Positions 1 to 12,790 are shown, counted from the first letter of the stretch. The stretch: 64,000 nt of DNA from Elmis aenea (GCA_947652605.1 OX393579.1:6324001-6388000), one strand, 5' to 3'. The notes: a model not told the origin generated them from the letters alone. Numbers and translations: made by a program.

Positions 1-770
1 CGGAAGGGGAAGTAATGTTACGCTAATATTTTATCTAATTAATATTATTTAAATTGATGTATTAAAGTTTGTTAAACCCCGTTCAAAGGTATCATGTTTC
101 AGCCTGCAAACTTAACAGTATTCAAACATCGTATGTTCGTATGTTGTAAGTGCACAATAAGCGAATTCTGTTAAGTTACGTACCATGCATTTCCTGTTAA
201 AATATCAGTTGCTAAGCCAGGGTATTTCGTGTAATAATCTTTTTTAACAAGTCAGTCATCGTTTGCTTCACAAGCGAGATGGCCGCGATACCCTGGTGCA
301 GTAATGGTTAGTAATGTTCAATTAAATTAATGTAAGTCGTCAGGTTGTTCATTGTCAATATGCTTTCTACTAATAAATATGCTCCTCAAGTTCATTCGAT
401 TATCATTTGAGTAAATTCATCGATCCCCAGCTACGACCCCCAAAGAGCACGATGGCTTTAAGAATAAATCCTTTAAAGCTAACGTGACAATATGATATAT
501 CGTTAGAAAGAGGAAAAAAAGCACATCGAACTATTCCAAAGCCAACTTGACGGCCCATAAGATAAAATGAAGTTAGGGGTAATATCTCAAGAATTAAGAG
601 TGATTTAAAAAATCTAAGATAATAGTTACATTCTACATAAAAAAGTACCTTGAGAAGGTACAAATAAACTTGATTTAATGATTAAGACAAAAAAGTTATG
701 AGAGAAAAAGAAATTCGACATATTCATATTTTTTGTTATAACATCAGAAGTACAAGGAATTTTGTACTTT
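1..770. other. AT-rich DNA, no feature seen
   Basis: I see no long coding frame, inverted repeat or known family signature. The open frames here are short and of random composition. Confidence 0.5.
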
Positions 771-777
771 TAAAAAT

Positions 778-2435
778 TGATTGTGGCTTCTCTCATACTA
801 AGAAATAATTCACATATCGTCGGTGGAAACCAATTTTGCTGTAAACGCCAAAACTGCAACTTTACAGGAGAGGCAAAAAACTATTTAAGTTTTGTAAAAA
901 TAATTACTGTACTTAATGATTTTATCAAAAAAATGTTCAAGGAATGTAGGTGTCAAATAATTAAATGAATATTATTAGAACAATAAAAATCGTCCATAAC
1001 TATAAATTAATGGCGTTTTGGCGCTTACAGCAAAACACACGTTGAAAATGCTGCTCCATTGAAATGTCGTAAACGCCATGTCACAATGTTTGGAATTAAA
1101 TTCGGGTAGTAATAGTGGCCTTCTAAATGTAGTATAGACAAAAAATGTAAAGAAACGAATGTTTGGTGGGTTGTAACTTGTAAATGCAACTACATAAACT
1201 TTTATATTTCATTTGTTTTGTCGTATACACAAAAGTGTATGTATGTAATAAGTTGTTTGAAGTACATAGGAATTAAATAATTTATCAATGTTATAATTAT
1301 AATGCTCACAAAAACCACGTTTAAATAAATGATTATAATTGTTAGAGGTATTCAAAGAACAAAAAGAAACTAATAACAAATAATTATTTGTTAGATTTTA
1401 AAGAGTCATAAAAAAAAACAAATAAATAAGATACTCTATTAAACAAAAACTAGTATAAATCTATAAATGCATCAAACGTAACCTCTTTAGGTGGTAATAT
1501 AAAACTAAACCATTTTAAAGCTTCTATTTGCAATCATCTCCTTCTTACCTTCCTTTTAATAACTATCTTCTTCGTCTGTATCTTTTAAACAAGCAGGTAT
1601 TGTTGAGTTGGTTTTTAAATTAATATACTAATGTGCATCATTCTTAGGTATTATATTTTTTCCACAAGATTTTTTAGGTCTTTATATTTTGCCTGTGCAA
1701 TAGGAATTGTTTGATTATACAAATTAAAGTTGGGTTGAGCACCTTCTTAATCGTTTATTGTGTAGATAGATGTGACAAACACCCTTACTTAACACATACG
1801 GTCACGTCAATTGCACGTTGCTTACGCAAAGAACTATTATGACGTATCACAACCCCAAAACAATCTATCTTTAGTTATTCGAATTGTATTAACGTTATAA
1901 ATACAGTATAACTAGATCTAGGCAAATGCTTTACAAACAATATGTCCTTTAATTGCATCCGTATAAATCGCTGTTACAAACCAAATATTCTAAAAAGATA
2001 ACCTAATGTTTGTGATAACCGGCATGACTTAAAATACTTGGGCGGCATAAATGCTGTATACGCCACATCTTTAAACTAAGTACCTAGTTGCTGTAAACGA
2101 AATCTCTTTTAAAGTGACGAAAGCATGATTGCTTTATACGCCAACATTAGAAAAAGGAGCGATTTTAATGGCTTGTACTGCAAAATTTCTTTTAATTTGA
2201 ATAAAATAACAGCACTTTTGAGCTAGCGTTCAGTTTTTATTTTTTGTCGTACATTTATGAAATAAACACCATCCGACGCAGAAAAAAAAATTAAAAAAAA
2301 TAATGTAATACATTTTTCTTTGCATAGTTTGGCGTTTACAGCAAAATTGCTTTCCATCGACGATATTTTCCACAAACCTGTATCTCTTATAATAAGCGAG
2401 ATCGCCATGCTGGAAATGTAATTTGGGTCACCCTG
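778..2435 (-). repeat. Decayed DNA element with GCTGTAAACGCC iterations and a CAGGGTG-type end
   Basis: Inverted arms at about 811-866 and 2321-2371 share a block around TTTTGCTGTAAACGCC. The right end reads GGTCACCCTG up to 2435 followed by TA, so the end viewed on the minus strand is CAGGGTGACC, and an internal GATCTCGCTTATTATAAGAG matches the other CAGGGTG repeats of this window. GCTGTAAACGCC or a close variant recurs at 838, 1020 (inverted), 1067, 2053, 2090, 2131, 2170 (inverted, weak) and 2331 (inverted). The left boundary is degraded and only approximate. No transposase reading was recognised. Confidence 0.5.
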
Positions 2436-2439
2436 TATA

Positions 2440-5090
2440 GATCCAGAATGATTTGCACAAAAAAAAGCACAATAATTGCTTAATAATCTTAAAATTTTCC
2501 AATTTACCACGTTTCATGCAAACGATGTGTTAAAATAAGTTTCAATTATTGTTTTTATGTATATAAGATACTTTTCAGAGTCGCAATGACGGTTATAATT
2601 TCAAAATACATCGTATTCCATATTTATGACGTAAAACGTGACATTTACATGGAAACAAATAGTTAGCTTCAATTGCAAGTGGCGATTTTTTCAAAGGGAT
2701 CTGTCTAACGTCCTTGTTTACTTTGCATTTGAATAGCAAAGGTCTTGGCTAAAGGAAAAACACGAACAAACAAAATTGTCGCTAGTGTATTGTCTTTGTG
2801 TCGGGGACAATTTTTGTGAAGCTTTTTTTTCAGTACTCGATTTTTGAATTGCTTATTATTGTTTTGAACCAATTTAACTTAAAAAATAGGCAATTATGCA
2901 AATAGAAAGATAAAATTATTGCGCATCTAATGTTGCTAGCCATAAAATTAAAGGTACTTAGGTACAATTTTTAATTTAAGATATTAATCAAAAGTTTGAT
3001 TATATCTCAAAAACTAAAAAAGCTAGATAAGTTCTGTTTGCGTCAAATAATTAAGCACCTGAATATACAACTTTGCCCTAATTTAACCGAAGTCGTAACT
3101 ATTACCGTTTACGAGATCCTCATAGTGGCCCTCGAAAAACGATAACCCTGTATATAACAGTTGACAGCAACTTCCTAAAAAATTAATTCTCGACAATTTA
3201 TTGGCGCCGACTTTCTGTATAATAAATCAACAAATTCAAGGTTAATAAATTCATCAATTTGTTTGAACATGTAAAACAGCCATTATTTATGTAAGTTACC
3301 AATTAAACCCATACGGTGATAATACTTGCACACCAATTTAGATTTATTTACTTAAAGAAGCATTTTTAAACAACCATTTTTAGATCTAATGCAGTGTATT
3401 TATTTTACCCAAGCATACCTAAAAATTGGGTAGTGAGTTTTTTTTTAAATCGCATCTTCCTTACATTTTGAATTTTCGTTCGTTTCAGATGAAATTATTT
3501 TAATTATTTTTGCAGTATTTTTTACATGGTGGCCAAAGAAGGAAAAGTATTTGTTGAACATATTTTGGGACAATTTTTAAAAATTTTTTTTAACAAAAAC
3601 TAACAATTACATTTAGAAAATGGAGTTTTCATATTATTTACTTAATGTAAGTATCTGTAAACTATTCAATGACCGTTAAATCAGAAGCTATTAGTATGTA
3701 AAAACGATTTAATTTGTTTTAAAACGTAATCATAATACTCAGCATAAACTACAACTCTGCGTTTTATTAATATAAACATAGTTCACCTTGACATTTCTTA
3801 AAAAATGCAGAAGTACGCTGCTAACTTTATACATCCCGAAGTACCAAACAATTTTTTAGTTTAACATTTTTCCACCATGCATCACAATACTGGTTTTTAA
3901 AGTCTGTAATGTGAAATTACTTAATAGTTTCATTAGATGAACTTAGGTAATTATGCTAATCTAGTAGGCATTCTCACACCAAGATCGTGGCTTCAATTGT
4001 CTTACCGCGTATGAAAATGATTTTAGGCAATATTCGGTTTGTACAAAATTAAATTTAAATAAAAATGCAGTTATATCGAAGGTTGCCTTTAATTATTGCA
4101 AATAATGACCATCGGTGATAAAATAAATTGTGTAAAATGACGTTCTTGCAACCGGTGTGAATTAAGGGAAAATTCCACAAAGGTCTGTAAATTGTAATAC
4201 CTTTATGAGTACAAAAACCAATTATGTTAAGAGTTGTGGTAATATCTCACGATTTATTGCAGAACTTGTCTGATTACATTTCTTTTATACGTATATTATG
4301 GTTTGATCATATCAAAGAACACAAAAGAATATTAAAATGTATACAGTTTTTGTGTCTCTGAGTGTACATACTCAAAAAAGGAGTCCCAGTAAAAAATTGC
4401 AGTTTTTAACTTCCTTATTTTAAGAGATATACATTTTTAATGTAGCTTTTTAAATATTTTATTAGGTAGCTTTTATAATTGCATCCAATTGTTTCAAATA
4501 TATTCGTTGGAATCGTGGTTAATTGTGAATCCCCTCCAATTTGTTTTGTGTACACTTGGGGTCAAAGAAACAGTGTTACAACTAATCCCAATCAATGTTT
4601 TTACTTGCAAATGTTCACCCTTAGCACATAATTGGTGGTTTTCTTCGTAGATGGGAACATACAAAACTTGTCGGATTAATTTTCCAATTTGTTGTATTTT
4701 TTTGTTTCAAATTTTTGGATATTGTTTCATTTTGCTAATGTGTATTTTGGAATCAAAAATTAATTTTGTTGAAGAATACTAATATATTTATTTACCCACT
4801 ACTTATGAGCTGTGTAAATTATTTTGCCGTTACAACTTACCCCGATCATTGTTATTTTTAGCTCCAACGTTGACGTTGGATTTAACAGCTGTCTTACTGC
4901 AGAAAAACATTTTTTTTTTCACATATGCTTTACGAAACACATGAAATAAATATCTTGGAAGGAAGACAAATGTCCAATCTATCATTAAATCAATTTGGAT
5001 GTAAAATTCTTGTTATACTGTCTGAGAAATTAAATAAAAACAAAAAAATTTTATCCGGTCCCCGGTCTTCCCCCCTAAAGTCATAAAAAT
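2440..5090. other. AT-rich DNA, apart from the terminus at 3090-3150
   Basis: I see no coding signal and no clear inverted-repeat element besides the listed terminus. Confidence 0.45.
3090..3150 (-). repeat. CAGGGTG-family repeat terminus (GATCTCG type)
   Basis: Read on the minus strand the block starts CAGGGTTATCG after a TA and continues with GGATCTCGTAAACGGTAATAGT. That matches the terminus at 9290 (GGTATCTCGGTTACCGTAATAGT), so it is one end of the same family. The opposite end was not found. Confidence 0.5.
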
Positions 5091-5094
5091 AATT

Positions 5095-5476
5095 ATAACC
5101 TACAGCTCAGAAGTATGGCCGCGAAAAAACTAGACCAGAAAAGAAACCGAAATGGATTTTTGGAGAGCGACAGGAGATCCAGAAAAGAAAAAATAAAAAA
5201 TGAACGTATAATGGTAATAATACAGATACAATTACGGATGACATCAGATATAAACAATTAATATGGTACATACATGTACAGCGAATGGCTGAAGATATAA
5301 TCCCAAAACAAATCCTAAACTGGCAACCCAAAGGCACAAGAAAACCGGGCAGACCAAGAAGAAGTTGGAGAGAAGACATAGACAAGGACATCAGGGAGAG
5401 AGAACTAGAAAACGATACATGGAATTACCGAGAGAGATGGAAATTGGAAATCGAAAAACGTCGAAGAATGTTATAA
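5095..5476 (+). pseudogene. LINE reverse-transcriptase C-terminal fragment
   Basis: The last 63 codons (5285-5476) are open and contain the basic segment ILNWQPKGTRKPGRPRRSW, the GRPRxxW tail typical of the C-terminal end of insect endonuclease/reverse-transcriptase polyproteins. Upstream, in other frames, are TYSSEVWP (the usual LTYGxExW block) and LIWYIHVQRMAED (the usual WxGHVxRM block), so at least two frameshifts separate the conserved blocks. Catalytic RT motifs are absent; this is a 5'-truncated copy, as expected from target-primed reverse transcription. The class is non-LTR; the clade is not resolved. A real host gene is very unlikely. Confidence 0.85.
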
Positions 5477-5479
5477 ACC

Positions 5480-6370
5480 CACATATACATTATATGTATT
5501 TATAGATTATTACAACGGCCATTAAAAATATCGAGTGAAAATGGTTAAAATATTAATAATAACATCAAACACGAATATAACAAAAGATTTATTACCTGTC
5601 TAATTTATGAATTTGTTCGATATCTATACATTACTTTCATCGCTAACAATTTATTGATGAGTTAAAACTTCTTCGTACATTCTGACAGTTCATAAATTTT
5701 ACTTGGGCTACTTTTATTGACCTCATAATGTAGGATAGCATTTGGACGAAAACCCAAAACTTTAAATTGAATATTTCAAAAACCATTTTTAACGTAAAGG
5801 CAAATAACATATTTAAAAAGAACTTTTGTTTTCCTAAATATTTTGCAATTAACACAAAAACTTGTTTGAGTGATTTTTGTTGCATGGGGTCTAGCGTTAT
5901 CATGCTGTAGTTTTTTTCTTTTGGTGAATAAATATGTATTTTTAACACTTTAGCATGAACCCTTGCAGTTGGTAGTAGTGGTATTAGTAACCGTTTTCCC
6001 AGGTTTGAATAACTCGAAACATGCCAGAACAGTTGCACTAAATAACCAATAAAACAATGTTGATTCAGAAGTTGGTGTGCTCTGATAATTTGTGTATGCC
6101 TAATCTAGCGATTTCAAAGGGTTATGATCAAATTAGACTGGTCATTCACTTCGAAAATAATCAGAGAATTCACAATTACCAACGGCAAATTATCTGAACC
6201 AATGTTGACACCTGTTTACTTTAGACACATTACCAGAAATCGTAAATGTCCGTTGTCTTTGCTAAAAATGTACCTAACTAAACGAAAATAAAACAGCAAA
6301 CAATTGTGAACGAGTTGTTTGAAAGGTACAAACTCCATCATTGCATGAAAAAATAAAATTGTAGATCTCA
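5480..6370. other. AT-rich DNA with a chance 131-codon frame, no element resolved
   Basis: A minus-strand frame at 5643-6038 is long but its composition is that of AT-rich repeat DNA and no domain is recognisable. The text resembles the filler of the CAGGGTG repeats, but no end sequences were found. Confidence 0.4.
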
Positions 6371-6375
6371 AAATT

Positions 6376-7036
6376 GGGGTACGGAAAATTGCTCGAAAAC
6401 AATTGCTCGAAAAACAGTTCCTCGCATGGAAAATTCCTCGAAAGGAAAATTGCTCGAATAACAATTCCTCGGAAAGAAAATTGCTCGAAATAAGGAAAAA
6501 ATATTACATTTTTATACGTAAAAACAAAATAATTAAATGTACCAGAAAAGTTGTCTACATTTGCTTGCACTTAGAAAAATATATTTAAATTTATTTACAA
6601 ATACAACATGTAGATAAACATTATAAATATTTAAAAACATCATATACTACATAACTGCTGATTCTGACTATATTATTGTTATCTTATGTTTAAATATTCA
6701 TAATGTTTATCTCAACAACAAATAAGAAACCTTCGTAACCAAATGAGTTTTAAAAGGTTTTACACCTTGTTTTTTTTTGTTTTCAAAGCCTACTGTTTAT
6801 CTTAAAATTTTGTTTTTTACAACGTGCGCCTTATTGGAAATAACTATTTACATCAACTCCTATATATTTTTCCGAGTGTAAACAAATGTAAACAACGTTT
6901 CTAGTACATTAAATTATTTTGTATTTATATAAATTTTGTATTTTTTCATTATTTCGAGCAATTTTCTTTCCGAAGAATTGTTATTCGAGCAATTTTCCTT
7001 TCGAGCAATTGTTTTCGAGCTATTTTCACCAAACCC
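6376..7036. mobile_element. Foldback DNA element with 8-bp target duplication and GCTCGAA iterations
   Basis: Flanks carry a direct repeat TCAAAATT at 6368-6375 and 7037-7044 (9 bp if the preceding C is counted). The ends are GGGGTACGGAAAATTGCTCG and, inverted, GGGTTTGGTGAAAATAGCTC. The arms (about 6376-6600 and 6840-7036) are inverted copies of each other; the outer 110 bases are made of AATTGCTCGAAA-type units, about six on the left and four on the right, because the left arm has an extra block of about 37 bases. A small inner hairpin pairs 6610-6635 with 6690-6715. The 8-bp duplication fits hAT, but the GGG ends are unusual, so the superfamily is inferred. No transposase is encoded; frames across it are repeat artefacts. 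Confidence 0.8.
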
Positions 7037-7165
7037 TCAAAATTATGAATTCCTAACCTGCTTACGACAATCAGCTACAAAAAATTTTTGGACTTACACA
7101 GTTGAAGTAGAACCGACGTAGAAATACCTCACTGAAAATAATTGATTATTTATGGGTACCCCTAA

Positions 7166-7797
7166 TGGTAGCCATACACCTGCAGGAAATCCTTGAGGTT
7201 TGGACTGTGCAGTCCAATTAAGGAGTCTATGAAGTCAGGAGCATCTTCTGACTGTGTAAAAGCCAAACTTGCGGTACTTCACCCTGTTGAGGTAAGCGTT
7301 CCCGGTGTGATGTGACTAAGGGCCTGCGGAGATATTATCTTCGTAGCTCCTTCCAGTAGCCAAAAACCTCAATATCGCAGTGAGTCTATCGTGGGGAGGA
7401 TGGCTTGCCTCATCACCGTATCTTTTGCGATACAAGGGGTGACCAATGAAAGCAGATGTAGAAGTTTCTTGGTCCATCCTCAAGTAATCATAAAAGTCGT
7501 TTGGGAAAACCTTCAATTCTGATCAAATACTTTCTTCTCTTTGGCAGCCATTATTTGCACTGTACACTTCTTAGTGTGCGCTTTTTCTTGCGAGTTGACA
7601 TGCAGTTAGCCGCGATTAGGCAACCTAAAGCAGCCAAAATATCGTCATATGTTGATGCCATGACTTGTAGTCAAGATCTGCGGTAAAAACTTGAGGATTT
7701 TCCGCGCCGTGTGTGCGCGAGGATCCAGTTGAGGAAGTCCTCAAGGCAATCCTGCAGGTTTTTTCTTTGAGGATTTCCTGCACGTGTATGGCTACCT
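7166..7797 (-). mobile_element. Internally deleted PIF/Harbinger transposon
   Basis: Terminal inverted repeats GGTAGCCATACACCTGCAGG (7167 on) and the inverted copy ending at 7796 differ at few positions over about 26 bases. The element is flanked by TAA at 7163-7165 and 7798-7800, the 3-bp duplication expected for PIF/Harbinger. The interior encodes the N-terminal part of a HARBI1-like transposase on the minus strand. The right subterminal region (7690-7790) repeats TGAGGATTTCC and TCCTGCAGG units. At 632 bp it is far shorter than an autonomous element. Confidence 0.88.
7317..7560 (-). pseudogene. HARBI1-like PIF/Harbinger transposase, N-terminal fragment
   Basis: The DDE-nuclease family of Harbinger transposons begins with a region of the pattern FxxFLRMD...LLxLVxPxIxKxDTxMRxAIxPxERLAxTLRFLATGxSYxDL. 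Here NDFYDYLRMDQET is followed in the next frame by LLSLVTPCIAKDTVMRQAIL and then, back in the first frame, HDRLTAILRFLATGRSYED. Two nearly compensating frameshifts therefore interrupt the domain. Upstream, about 7560-7610, a basic MSTRKKKRT-like start is possible but uncertain. The catalytic core (DDE residues) is absent because of the internal deletion. It lies inside the element with matching terminal repeats, which supports the assignment. It cannot make an active enzyme. Confidence 0.88.
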
Positions 7798-7800
7798 TAA

Positions 7801-9285
7801 TACATGATAGTTTCCAAACCACCCAAAGTTGAACAATTGTAGACAATGACAGTAAGGGACCAGTTCCTATTAAATGGATACTTAACGGCCCAAATTTTTT
7901 GTACAAGTACTACAGCCAATGAAAACCAATAACTTGTTAAATAGTTGAGTAATTATTATAATAAATTTAAGTAAAATAAAAAAATATTAATTCTTGGGAC
8001 GAAACGAGTCATTAGCATTTCTACAAAAGAAAAGGAATTTTTTGTTATACTTATTTAATTACATCAATTGGTAATTTGTCAAGTATAGTCAGATATACAA
8101 AACGTTTTGTCTTCCTGAAAGGGTCATTTATTTTTTCCAAGGGCGTTCGAAATATTTCATCGGGGCATGCAATAGTTTACAAGCAACTTCAGAGATGAAT
8201 TGTATTAAATTTTATTTCTACTTGCAGCTTACTAGTTAGCTCGCTGTGTTCGCCCAGGGCGTCCAAATGTCTCAAAACGGCCCTGCAAGTAATACAGTCC
8301 TTTTTAAAATGAGGTACACTTGTAGCCTTCCTTGGTGATTTAGAGGTCGTTGGTATACATTACCGGATATATCCGGCTTTTGGGAAGAGGATTAAGTTCA
8401 ATACCATGCGGACCATTGTGGGTTAAAGAACCCTTGCAATTAAAATTACAATTAAATCGTTAAAAATTTTCCACGTGTAATATTTCGCCCACTAAGATCA
8501 ACGATCAGTCCTACACAAAAAAAGACCAACTTAACTTTGACGTAATGATTTTTTTTTTGTGTGAAATTTTGGTAAACACAACAACAATTTGTCTGTTTTT
8601 CAAAATGCAGCTTCAGTTTTTATTTGCGCGTAACTGGATGGCCGATCTAAGGCGGAAGGCATTTAAACTCATCTTTACACAGTAGGAGTATGTATTTAAA
8701 TTTTAAAACCACATACAATAATGTGCCTTATGAATTTTAAGAGGACCACACGCGGTGTATCGCTAAAAATTTGGCAGTAATTTTACCGTGGGCCAATTTT
8801 TATTAAGAGGATTATTTCACAATTAACTTGACCCACTGCTCATTTTTAAAAGCAATGGTGAACTATGATCATCAACGTGGCATTTTTAAAACGGTTTTTA
8901 ATTTTTTACAAAGCGTTATGAGCTAAGATGTCCGCTATTGTTATAAGCTTATAAGTAGCTATGTATATCTTAAAAACCCAAGTCAATTCATAGCCAAAAA
9001 TGCTACATCAAGTGCAGATTGTTTATAAGCGATATTTAAATAATTACATAGGGTCAGTGGCGAGGGTGCTGGTCCCTTTTTAACCCTTTCAGACCAAAGT
9101 TAATTTTAAATATTAATTTATTAATATTTTAATTATTTAATAATTCATTGGAGTACTAATTTTTGATAGTGTAAAGAAAACCCGTTACATGGTAGTTAGG
9201 GGCTTTCAGAAAACCTAAAAACAGCGTCCGGTGTACCTAAATAATTAAAGAATAACCATTGGTAAATAAATAAGGAAGAAACTAA
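7801..9285. other. AT-rich DNA, no feature resolved
   Basis: A perfect palindrome CCGGATATATCCGG lies at 8363-8376 and a CAGTGGCGAGGGTG string at 9052 resembles a transposon end without a partner. Nothing else is supported. Confidence 0.4.
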
Positions 9286-9289
9286 TGTA

Positions 9290-10130
9290 CAGGGTGGACC
9301 AAAATCGAATGTTTTACGGGGTATCTCGGTTACCGTAATAGTTAGCGAACATCTGATATCGGTCCCTTGGGCTGTTTTCTTTGAGAGAAGAACGCCTGAG
9401 TAATCAAATTTTTCATATCGCTTTCCATTTTGGCTCTACAGACGAAAAATGAAACTGCATAGTTTTTGAAAATGTATTACAAGTAACATCTATTTGTAAA
9501 AATAGGCTCAAATGTTACAAAGGTTTTTTAAACAGATTTTTATGTTTTTTTTTTGTAGCGACTTTGACTTTGGAGATAAAATGTAAATTAAATCTTTTTT
9601 AAACGGGAAGCTTAGTTGGCCATGATTTTATATGAAAGAGCATTTTTTGAGCTTTTAAAAAATACATAGTTTTATATATTTGTTGCAAAAAACAACCGAG
9701 ATATGGCTAATTTTGTAGAAGTTTTATCATCAAAGTTTGCCATGTCTTCGTAAACAAGTGATGTTTGCAATTTATAAACAAGTAAACGTCAATTCCAAGC
9801 AAATTTTTAAAGTTTTAAGCAAACTCGAGTATTCTGGAGTCGTCTAAAGACATTTTATAGTTTTTTTTCAAAACTTTTCCTGTGTAACATGTTCACATTT
9901 TTGCACCGCTGTATTAATAATGAAGTTCTCTTTAAGATGCCCTGTATGACCCAAAGTAAACTTTGAAAAAATTAAAGACGGCGGCAAAAAAACAACAAAT
10001 GCATAAATACATCTCTTAGTAGTGCCACAAGATGTTAAATTGTTTGTAATATAAGTCAACCAATTTTTATTATCCCAAATTAAATGGTTTCCTACCTTTA
10101 GGGGTGCGAACACCAAATTGGACACCTGGT
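9290..10130. repeat. Probable CAGGGTG-family DNA element
   Basis: It starts CAGGGTGGACCAAAATCG after TA, followed by GGTATCTCGGTTACCGTAAT. A plausible but poorly matching other end is TTGGACACCTGG at about 10116-10127 followed by TA. An internal block at 9939 (CCCTGTATGACCC) looks like an extra terminus. The inner sequence AACAACCGAGATATGGC is typical filler for this family. Boundaries on the right are uncertain and no coding region is seen. Confidence 0.4.
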
Positions 10131-10139
10131 ATATGACTT

Positions 10140-12700
10140 AATTCACGATTTTCAGGTTAAAATTTTATTTTTGAGATGTACAAACTTTAAAAAAATTTGC
10201 ATTATAAAAATGAACAATTTTATTCTAAACATTTGGCGAATCACAAAGTTGCAATTTTAATGCTAAAAGTTATTGCCATACATGAATCATTTACAGTTAT
10301 AAAATCAACGTATTATTTAAAATACAATCTGGGTTCAAAGGGCATCTTTAAGTCAAAATTATCATACTTTTTTCACAATGCAATCAATAAATTACGTTAA
10401 ATACCTCAAACATGACCTGCTACCAGCGCAACAAAGCAAAACTCGTTTGCAAGCGATTTTTGCAGAAGTTTCGTGACGTAAATGTCCATTCTTAAAACCG
10501 TAATGCCTACATTTTTGAAGCGTGAATCCAAAAACAATTAAAAAACAAGGCTATGCTGCTAATATCGTTTAGAAATGTAGATACAAACGTGTGAGCAGAC
10601 CCGACATTCTTTATGCGTGACCTTTTGTTTAATATCATGCAGCTGCGTTTCCGTAGGCAAATTTTTTAAAATCATTTTCCGGTTGAAAAATAGTTTTTTG
10701 TCAATGAAATATCGCGAATTACCGAGATTTTTGCGCACAGCCATCCTCGCTCTTGAAAAAGCCGCATTCAATAATTATTTAATAGGACTGGGTGTACGAA
10801 TAGTGGCTTAAGCAGAAGTGGGGATAAGTTATAAGCGATTGTCTATCATACTTAATGCATACCTATGTTAACTTTTGCGGACAAAAAGCAGTTCAAAGTT
10901 AAGCAGACCAACTTTGATTTGTTTTCGAAAAGGCACTAACAGTTTTTTGTCTGAATTTTTTGGTGATTAACGGTTTGGTGCCCCCTAGTGACAGGATATT
11001 TTAAAATAAGGTAGGATTTTTATTTTAATAATACATTTTAAGCAACATTTTAACCTCAATTTTTTTTTTTGAAAAAATTTGAGTGTCAAATTAAATGTGC
11101 AAAAAAAAACATTTATAATTTCCACACAAACAAATGAAACTTGCAATTAATTATTTAATTTGGCGTGTATAATACTTGGGATAATTTAGAATATAATTAC
11201 AACATAATTACAAAATAATTTAAAACAAATAATTGCTTATTATTTACACCTATTTGTATGTAATCGTTAAATTGTTGTGCCAATATGCATCGATTGCAGT
11301 GAAATTTCTACACAAATAAATGAACTCTTATTTATCATAACTACACTAAATAATTTTATGATATGTAAATTAAAACGAACGATCATAAGGTGTCCTTTGC
11401 TCCTCCTTTATTGTTGTAATAAAATAAATACATGACTGATGGTAACATGGCAATGAACATTTTCACCTAGTTGCAAAGTATTTTAATCGATAGAATACTA
11501 TAAATAACCCAGTAATTGGTATTATTGCTTGTTAAAAATATGATAAAAGTATGAAATTGCAGGTCTGGCGATGAAAATTCTACTAATTGCGATATATTTC
11601 GTTACCTATAATTGCGCTGACGATAAAAGGATAACATAAAAACCCTCGTTAGAGCTACAATTTGTTGTTAACTATACGATGTGTGATAACGCAAACTAAT
11701 TGCATATTGTCTCGTGATAACACGGGTTTAAATTTTAAAACATTCTTTTTGCATTACTTTTTTTAAGAATATTGCAAAAAAAATAGGGGCGTTTACTTAA
11801 ATAGGTTATCGCAGATTTCCTAGTAGGTAATTTTAGATTTTTTAAAGTACGTGTATTAATACGTTAACAACTATATTTATATTTTATTTGCATAATTTTA
11901 TTGTTTTATGTTATCTTTATGCATATTCTTTCTTTAAAAATTATGCTTATAACATACCACTTTAAATTAAAGAGTAGTTTTACATTTGTTTTTGTACAGT
12001 ATTATTTTAAATTGTTGTATTGTTTTATATTTAATTACCTAACAATAAATTTAATGTAAATGTAGTAGCATTATTTGTGATCCAAGAGAAATATGGCTTA
12101 TTTTGTAGGGCAATTTTTAATATATTTCTAATTATTGTAAGTTAACTATTTTTGAGTTGTTGCCTACCTAACCAATTTTAAATATATAAATATTTAACAA
12201 ATTTAAAACACTTAGAAGCCTTGTATTTATCTTGATATATTGACTAATTTCAAGGTAATGCTTTTAAAGTTATCAGTAATTTTTTAACCTAAATTTTAAT
12301 ATTCGCCAAAAAAAAACATGCTACGCAGATTTTTTAAAATTGATTAAGGCCTTATGCTTAAAACAATTGTGTATATAAAATTAAAGAGCGTACCGTTAGC
12401 TTTTTTTATTACTGTTTGGAAATTATGAAGGCGAAGGAGTTGTAGACACTAGATTAAGTACTTAATTAAGCTGTACAATAACAAAAAAATTAAAGTGCAG
12501 ATAAAAAAAATGAAAGTCTAGGCATATTACGTTGTAAGGTATTGCAATTTATTAGTTATGTTTAATGGCTATACTGTATTTTCTTTTACATTACATTCTT
12601 CATGATTAAATCTAAAATATTTGTTTATGAGATAATAATTATTATCTGCAATTAGTACAAACATCTTCATTGTAAACTTCAGGGCCTCAGGTCCTGTTAT
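10140..12700. other. AT-rich DNA, no feature seen
   Basis: Only short random frames; no terminal repeat pair or transposase block could be found. Confidence 0.4.
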
Positions 12701-12744
12701 ACTTTTTATATTTTTTTTCATTAAAATACCACCTTTTAAGGTTT

Positions 12745-12790
12745 TTACCGACGTTTCGTTTACGTCTAAAGATAAATCTTCAGAGCACTC
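12745..12790 (-). ncRNA. Hammerhead-like core of Penelope-element type (candidate)
   Basis: On the minus strand CTGAAGA (12783-12777) is followed by a short possible stem TTTAT/GTAAA around loop CTTTAGAC and then CGAAACGTCGGTAA. CTGANGA...GAAAC is the conserved core of type I hammerhead ribozymes that Penelope-like retroelements carry near their ends. The first box differs from CTGATGA at one base, so cleavage activity is doubtful. No Penelope reverse transcriptase is visible nearby; the assignment is by motif only. Confidence 0.3.

Noticed and set aside
5643..6038. 131-codon minus-strand open frame
   Set aside because: No domain, AT-driven composition, no conserved neighbour or promoter-like context; likely a chance frame in repeat DNA.
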